Positions 58,801 to 64,000 of a DNA stretch of 64,000 nt are shown piece by piece. Numbering within the stretch: position 1 is the stretch's first letter; each line of letters begins with the position of its first letter. Made by a program: the position numbers and the translations under genes. Under the pieces are notes generated by a model that had not been told where the DNA came from, ran no database searches, and saw only the letters and a list, made by a program, of their open reading frames with translations. Source of the DNA: Siniperca chuatsi (taxonomy: Eukaryota > Chordata > Actinopteri > Centrarchiformes > Sinipercidae); NCBI RefSeq assembly GCF_020085105.1, contig NC_058046.1, forward strand, positions 30,670,892 through 30,734,891, written 5' to 3'.

Positions 58801-60329
58801 AACAATGTAACCTGATTTTCCATTTATCAAGCAGTATTTAAGTCAAAATGAAAATGAAATCTAATGCATTTACATTTATATGTCACCGCCTTTTGGGGTC
58901 TAAATGAAAATGAAAATTTCTAACAATTTGAAAATGAAAATGAAAACAGACATTTCATTTTCATTAACCCACTGTACAGTGACATTTACATGTCACCATG
59001 CTCTTTTGGGGTCAACATGAAAATGTAATCTGTCAGTGCTCTCATCAAGGCGGGGCTTCATTTAGGACGTCACTTGCTTGAACATCTGCGGCTTTGCTCA
59101 TGTGCATCATCCGCTTGTGGCAGAGAGGCGAGAAGGCGGCCAGGTCTCACTGACTACTGGATTACTGTACAACAACACAACTTTATAACTGTATTCCCTG
59201 ATTTTGGTGAAACTAGTGATATGGGGCACTGAATTTGATGAATTTATGTGTTTACTGCGACAACGAAGACACGGCGGGTTCAAGCGGGGACAGGAGGGGC
59301 GTCAAGTGGTAGAGGAGCGAGAGAGAAATTTGGATTATTACATTTTCATTGTATTTTTTACTCAAATAACATATACATACATATACACATATACATATGT
59401 GGAAACTTATAAAGGTAAATGGACTGTATTTGTATAGCACCTTTCTAGTCTTCTGACCACTCAAAACGCTTCACACTACATATCACATTCAACCCATTCA
59501 CACTGATGGCAAGTGCCAACTGCTCATCAAAAAAAAGAAACTAACTCAGTCACACACAATCACACACCGAAGGAACAGCACTCGGGAGCAATTTGGGGTT
59601 CAGTGTCTTGCCCAAGGACACTTCGACACGTAGGCTGGGGGAAGCCAGGATCAAACCACCGACCTTCCGATTGGAAGATGACCTGCTCTACCACCAAGCC
59701 ACAGCCGCCCCTAATGCTATTGTGGAATTACATTTTCAAGTTTACATTATCATTTGAATATAGTCCAGTATACACTTTGATAGACCAGTGCAGAGTTTTG
59801 ATATAACAATAAATATACAGCAGCAAGGGGAAAACGTTCCACAAACAATATAGTAGTACATACATTACTCTTAGAAGGAAGAGCATGAGAAGAAAAATGC
59901 ATTTACCTAATGGATTCAAAAGTACAATAGAGATTATAATGCTTGATTTATTATAACTCATCCAGAGGAGAATAAGTGTCATTTACATCATAACAGAGAA
60001 GACGTGTCTAAAGAAATATAATTCTGGCACTATGTGTTTAACTAATTATTCATTCAATTGTTCTCACTTGTCTTTTTACTGGTCAGACAACCTGCACACA
60101 AACACACCTTTTCCTTTTAGACTGGAACAGGATCTCTTCCACTGTGGCTTTGAGTGAGCCAGATTCGTCCTCCTTCAACACCTCCCTGTAGGAGAATACA
60201 CAAGTTCAACAATGTTGCATCAAATGATAACACATACCTCAACTTGAAAATCTCCATAGTTTAACAGTCTTACCATGTCCTCTCATAGCCCCCTTCCCAG
60301 CGCTTGGCTCTCTCTGGTTCTTCATCCAT
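52808..60329 (-). CDS. gtf2h2: General transcription factor IIH subunit 2 (p44), complete coding region
   Basis: Fourteen coding exons: 60274-60329, 60108-60185, 58417-58453, 57732-57818, 57594-57644, 56543-56597, 56026-56131, 55852-55942, 55431-55626, 54551-54614, 54341-54444, 54047-54149, 53929-53968, 52808-52918. Phases agree throughout; 1179 nt, 392 aa (human about 395). p44 is a TFIIH core subunit that supports the XPD helicase in transcription and nucleotide-excision repair. Seen: [19 protein letters not shown] start, a vWA domain beginning [20 protein letters not shown], then [40 protein letters not shown], a C4 finger (YFCPQC...VECKVCG) and a C-terminal RING-like finger ([31 protein letters not shown]). 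One oddity: CCPCCIH at the end where CCPGCIH is usual. Introns carry a SINE, a LINE tail and a foldback element. Confidence 0.97.
53355..53520 (+). repeat. tRNA-derived SINE in last gtf2h2 intron
   Basis: A tRNA-like head with an A box (TAGTGGCCAAGG, 53363) and a B box (GGTTCACATCT, 53409), a T/C-rich body, and a tail with 'taataaaggcataaaatgcc' and A-run. A close relative of the truncated copy at 17617. Confidence 0.8.
53555..53840 (+). mobile_element. LINE 3' end in last gtf2h2 intron
   Basis: The RT terminus reads '[20 protein letters not shown]' and '[19 protein letters not shown]', followed by 'gtgctctataaataaagttt'. CR1/Rex-like, 5'-truncated. Confidence 0.75.
58541..59775. mobile_element. 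~1.2-kb foldback/TIR element in gtf2h2 intron 2, with nested repeat
   Basis: 58541-58603 ('gtatactggactatattcaa' ...) is nearly exactly inverted at 59714-59775. Further pairs lie inside ('gttatttgagtaaaaa' at about 58626 and complement at about 59355). 59416-59712 is a younger repeat inserted in the right arm. 58555-58990 is GAAAATG-rich low-complexity sequence. No transposase. Confidence 0.8.
59416..59712 (+). repeat. Teleost interspersed repeat, near-full copy
   Basis: 'gtaaatggactgtatttgta', 'tcacattcaacccattcac', 'ttcagtgtcttgcccaagga', 'cttcgacacgtaggctgggg' and 'accaccgaccttccgattgg' ending 'caccaagccacagccgcccc'. The tail has a tRNA-like look. Fragments are at 3128, 11985 and 32339. 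Confidence 0.8.
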
Positions 60330-60560
60330 AATGTCTACCGGCCAGATATTCAACTAATGCTAATAGCCAAAGAACTGGGAAACAACAGCTTCACATTAAT
60401 ACATACAGTAGCTATGTCTACTGTACAGGGTGTCATACTCCATTTATGCCGAGGAATCGCAAGGAGTCCCTTGCCATGCTGTCATGCTTTAGGAATCATC
60501 CTAAGACTGCTCTACAAAGTAGGTAGTAAAGACAAATAAGAAACGCATTGTTCAGTTGCT

Positions 60561-60955
60561 AAGTATAACGTTACTGAATAGAATTTACGTCACCGTGTCA
60601 AAACAGAAAGCATTATCGGAGATAAGTTATACAATAGCTAACATTAAGTCTAAGCCGAATTATTTGCTGACCATACTGAATATCAATAGCATTATGTACA
60701 TGTCGTTATTTGTGCCGAATACTGTATATCAGAATACACTAATGATTCCTAAAATACTGTGTTCCACAAAGTAGGGACTGATCGACTCTAGTATTGAGTT
60801 CCAAGTATAATGTTACTGAATGGAGTTTGGCATGTCAAAACCGGAACACATTATCGGATATTCTAGAATCGCGTTATAAACCATAGCTAACGCCAATTGT
60901 CTAAGCCGAATTATTTGCTGTCCTCAACAGCATTATGTACATCTTGTTATTTCAA
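60561..60955. repeat. Diverged tandem duplication upstream of gtf2h2
   Basis: About 150 bases (60561-60710 and 60803-60953) repeat with a period near 242: 'aagtataa(c/t)gttactgaat', 'cattatcgga', 'tctaagccgaattatttgct', 'agcattatgtacat'. It lies 230-630 bases 5' of the gtf2h2 start codon. Confidence 0.8.
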
Positions 60956-62366
60956 ATTAAACCTTGCAGTTAGATAAGGTAATTTCAAGGTCACAAGTGA
61001 CTACTCGAAGTAAGTAACCTTAAGTAATTAAACAGCTAGCTAGCTAACAATTCTGTTAACGAGCGTTATTGGGGGTTGTATAATTAGAATCAGAAAATCA
61101 GAAATACTAAGTAATTCAAGATACTATCGTGAACCGAGTTATGATACATAGTATCTAGTTAATATCTTCTTATTGTGTGTGATACTACTTACTATCTCAC
61201 TACGCTAGTTAAAAACCATCAGTTGTACCAACGATGCTCTATAAGAGTACCGGTATAGTGCAACGTCAGCTTGTGCAACGGAGTTTTTTTTCCGGAAAGA
61301 AACATGATCTCGAGAAAAGCATCCGCTCAGTTTACTGTTGATTACATTACATCTGCTACTAATACTACAATTAATAACAGCATCAGTGGAACCTATGTTA
61401 ATATGTTATTTCAAATACAGTAATACAAGGACCTCAATAACTATTATTTTTATTGAAAGCTTAAATCCCTGCTTTGTCCAAAAATCTTATACAAATAATT
61501 TTGTGATTGCACACCTAAATATATACATTACATACATCATTTCAACAGGCATGATTTCCAACAATGGAAAATCCTCCCACCATGTCAATATAGGCTATTA
61601 ATATACAAGGTCTGAAGAATTGTTAATTTGCTTTTGAATAGAGTAGTAATGAGAAATGAAATTCATTACTGTAAAAGAAAAATGTTGGACAAATGTTAAT
61701 AGCACACATAAAGGGAATGGAGCCATCATTAATCAATTAGTTACACTTGAGCTTTTCCTTTTAATATCCACCTTGAGAAAAGTCTCTATAAGAACTTACA
61801 ATTACAAGGACACTGATGTTTCATCATTTACAGAAAACAGCACAAAAAAGTACAGAAAAGTTTACTACAGAACCATTTAAATTGTTTCTAAAGACTAAAA
61901 ATAAACGTTATTTAATAGGGATGGTCAGTGATTTAACGATACCAAGCAAATCTCATCTTGTCTCATCTTACCTGTGCCTTCATTGCACAAGAAACTGTCA
62001 AACATGTTTTTTTAAAAGACTATAAATGAATCACAATACTGAAGCAAAAACATTTTATATCACATCTCTGACTTTCTACCTTCAGGAGAGAAACAAAATA
62101 AAATACATTTTATACACCTAAATAATTCTTCATGAAAGTCACAGGAAGTTGAAAAAATGATCAAAGACAATAGTTAAAAAAAATCCACATTTCTTTCACC
62201 CCTTCTCTTCTGGATGAAAAAACCTGGTGGCATGATACAGATGTAATAAAAGCAATAGACTTTCACTATAGTGATCCCATATAGGTTTATGATCAACTCA
62301 AACACAGTGGGGTGGGAAATTACAGATTTGTCTCTTTCCCTGCATGAGGGGGTCAGAGGTGAAGGT
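60956..62366. other. Intergenic gtf2h2 - ocln family gene; no gene recognised
   Basis: AT-rich. It should include the gtf2h2 promoter or 5'UTR and the 3'UTR of the right-hand gene; no confident signals picked. Confidence 0.4.
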
Positions 62367-63767
62367 TCAAGGTCGGCAGTCATATTCAAGGATCTTCCTC
62401 TTGATGTGCGACAGTTTGGACCTGAGATATTTACACCTCTTCTTCTTAATCTCATAGTTTGGGGACTGCAGTGGATAAGAAATATTTCAAACAATTAGAT
62501 TATATTCACAAAACCTCACTGTAAAGAACAACACTGCTGGAAATCACTGTATATGCCTTACTTTCTTGAGGTTCTTCAGTTTGGTGTATTCATCCATGGC
62601 ATCCTGAGATTAGAAAGCTAGTGGTCAATGATCTGTGACCACTCAGAAGAAAGCACCATCCTAGATTCACACACACATTTGTTTTATGCTAAACCATGGT
62701 TTCTCAGCTTTTTCTGACCCTTGACCCCATTTTTTGACCAAAAATTCTAACTACCCCAGCAATCAGAGATGTCTGAATTTGGCTATAAATCACACGCATA
62801 TAAACATATCAGTCTTAGAAATCTGCTGCAACACATTTATGCATATTAAAAGGGAGTGTTATTTACGGATGGGGTGCAAAACGGGGGAGGCACGTCAAAT
62901 CATTGTTTAAGCACTGGGGAGGGACTTGTATTTTGGCAGTTATTTAAAATTATATTTTTCCCTTTTCAAAATACGTGTTTTACCGCTGAATGATGACAGG
63001 ACTCACTAAACTTGGTATCTCCCACCCCTACCAGTCCAACAAAGTAAGTACTGGTAAGTAAGACTGGTAGTTAGCTTTTTTTCCCGACAAGGGAAGGGGG
63101 GTCAGAGGGCCAAGGTTTAAGAGTCATGGTTCGCTATTAAAGGTAATGGTTGGAAAACATCAGCCTTTCCTTTTTATTTTATCCAATACTACCTACCTTT
63201 GGTGTGAATAAACCTAAGCCACCCCTATGATGTTCCCAAAACCTGGCATGAGAAACTCTGAACTAAATGTAATGCCCACCTTAACTTTACCCTAATGACA
63301 AAAATCAAGGAATGCAACATGTTTCTGGTAGATGGTCAAGAACAGTTAGTCAAGAAGGCAAATTTTTGTCTGTAGTTCTTGGCTAGAAGGTTAAAAAGTA
63401 CCCAAAAGTCACTACTAGGAACATATGGATCATTTTCCTGTCTGTTTCATTACCTGACCACTTTCTCATCTTTATCTAAACCTAATTCTATTTGCAAGCA
63501 TAACCACACATCATAGACAAGTTCTTTGAAGAAGGGTGGACTGGTCATCCTCACTTCAAAAGAGCCAAAACTCAAACTGGCACTGCCACACTCACCAGGA
63601 ACTGTGGACTGCCTTCAGGGTGTCTGTCCAGCTCTCTGTCCAGGTCAACCAGCTTCTGGTTTATGCTGTCCAGCTCAGCCTGCAGGCTCTTGTACTCCTG
63701 GTGATCCCGGTCAAACTCCCGTTTGTAGTTCAGGCGCTCCTGCTCATCCACAATGGAAGAAAACAAA
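62367..63767 (-). CDS. ocln: Occludin/tricellulin-family gene, last three coding exons (partial)
   Basis: Exons 63596-63767, 62562-62603 and 62367-62465 (stop TGA 62369-62367), with good borders and phases. They encode the occludin-homology (ELL) domain: SSIVDEQERLNYKREFDRDH, QEYKSLQAELDSINQKLVDL, then DAMDEYTKLKNLKK and SPNYEIKKKRCKYLRSKLSH IKRK, ending LEYDCRP. This helical-bundle domain binds ZO proteins in occludin, a tight-junction tetraspan protein. The membrane exons are outside the window. Because marveld2 has a similar C-terminus, ocln versus marveld2 is not certain; adjacency to gtf2h2 fits both (5q13 in human), and YKSLQ.ELD..N.. reads more like occludin. Confidence 0.75.
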
Positions 63768-64000
63768 CTGCAGACGAGAACAGAATAAAATTAACTTAGG
63801 CAATTTATTATGTGGCAACTAGACATTAATAGTAATACACTCTATTAAATACATTTGGTAATGCACACACAAGATGGATTTATGGTCAAGAAATACAAAT
63901 CAAACCCAGTCAAAGACATTCATTATCATAACTAGAAAAGCAGCTCAATATCTTTCTTATAATCATTACTATCATTCGCTATCAGATGCCTTCACATCCA

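Noticed and set aside
61338..62025. Several ORFs of 70-87 codons
   Set aside because: Low-complexity AT-rich intergenic DNA; no domain, and they overlap in different frames.

Overview
This is a eukaryotic nuclear segment from a ray-finned (teleost) fish. The evidence is spliced vertebrate genes with canonical GT/AG borders, combined with a fish-type repeat load: Tc1 with TIRs, Rex/CR1-, L2/Maui-, L1- and I-like LINEs, Penelope-like GIY-YIG fragments, hAT/BED elements, tRNA-derived SINEs, MITEs and (ATT)n-type microsatellites. The species cannot be named from the sequence.

Host genes, left to right: (1) the last two coding exons of fam151b (+), exons 3871-4006 and 11579-11693; (2) ankrd34b (-), two coding exons, 15512-17009 and 17132-17334, with a possible remote 5'UTR exon near 29265; (3) dhfr (-), all six coding exons between 41703 and 50537, 189 aa; (4) gtf2h2 (-), fourteen coding exons between 52808 and 60329, 392 aa; (5) the last three exons of an occludin/tricellulin-family gene (-), 62367-63767, running off the right edge. 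In human, FAM151B-ANKRD34B-DHFR lie together on 5q14 and GTF2H2-OCLN on 5q13, so the window looks like a conserved vertebrate block compacted in fish. MSH3, the usual head-to-head partner of DHFR, was not found. Every coding-exon join was checked by hand for splice sites and phase, and the dhfr, gtf2h2 and ankrd34b models translate without interruption.

The genes do not form an operon or pathway. dhfr makes tetrahydrofolate, gtf2h2 is the p44 subunit of TFIIH, ocln/marveld2 acts at tight junctions, ankrd34b is a vertebrate ankyrin-repeat protein, and fam151b is a poorly understood conserved protein.

The rest is repeats, many nested. Left part (1-15 kb): a decayed Tc1, L1 and endogenous-retrovirus remnants, a Rex-like LINE with an internal inversion, and an LTR-like element with matching flanks. 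Middle (17-41 kb): a composite repeat in two inverted copies, a Tc1 split by an L2/Maui LINE, a perfect 45-bp-arm hairpin, a possible orphan two-exon ORF, a hAT element with a related empty site nearby, an I-like LINE, a 690-bp foldback and a Penelope-like fragment. The introns of dhfr and gtf2h2 carry further nested elements. I saw no clear new biochemical system. The strongest leads are the orphan two-exon ORF at 25220-25606, the foldback elements, and the nested insertion histories.
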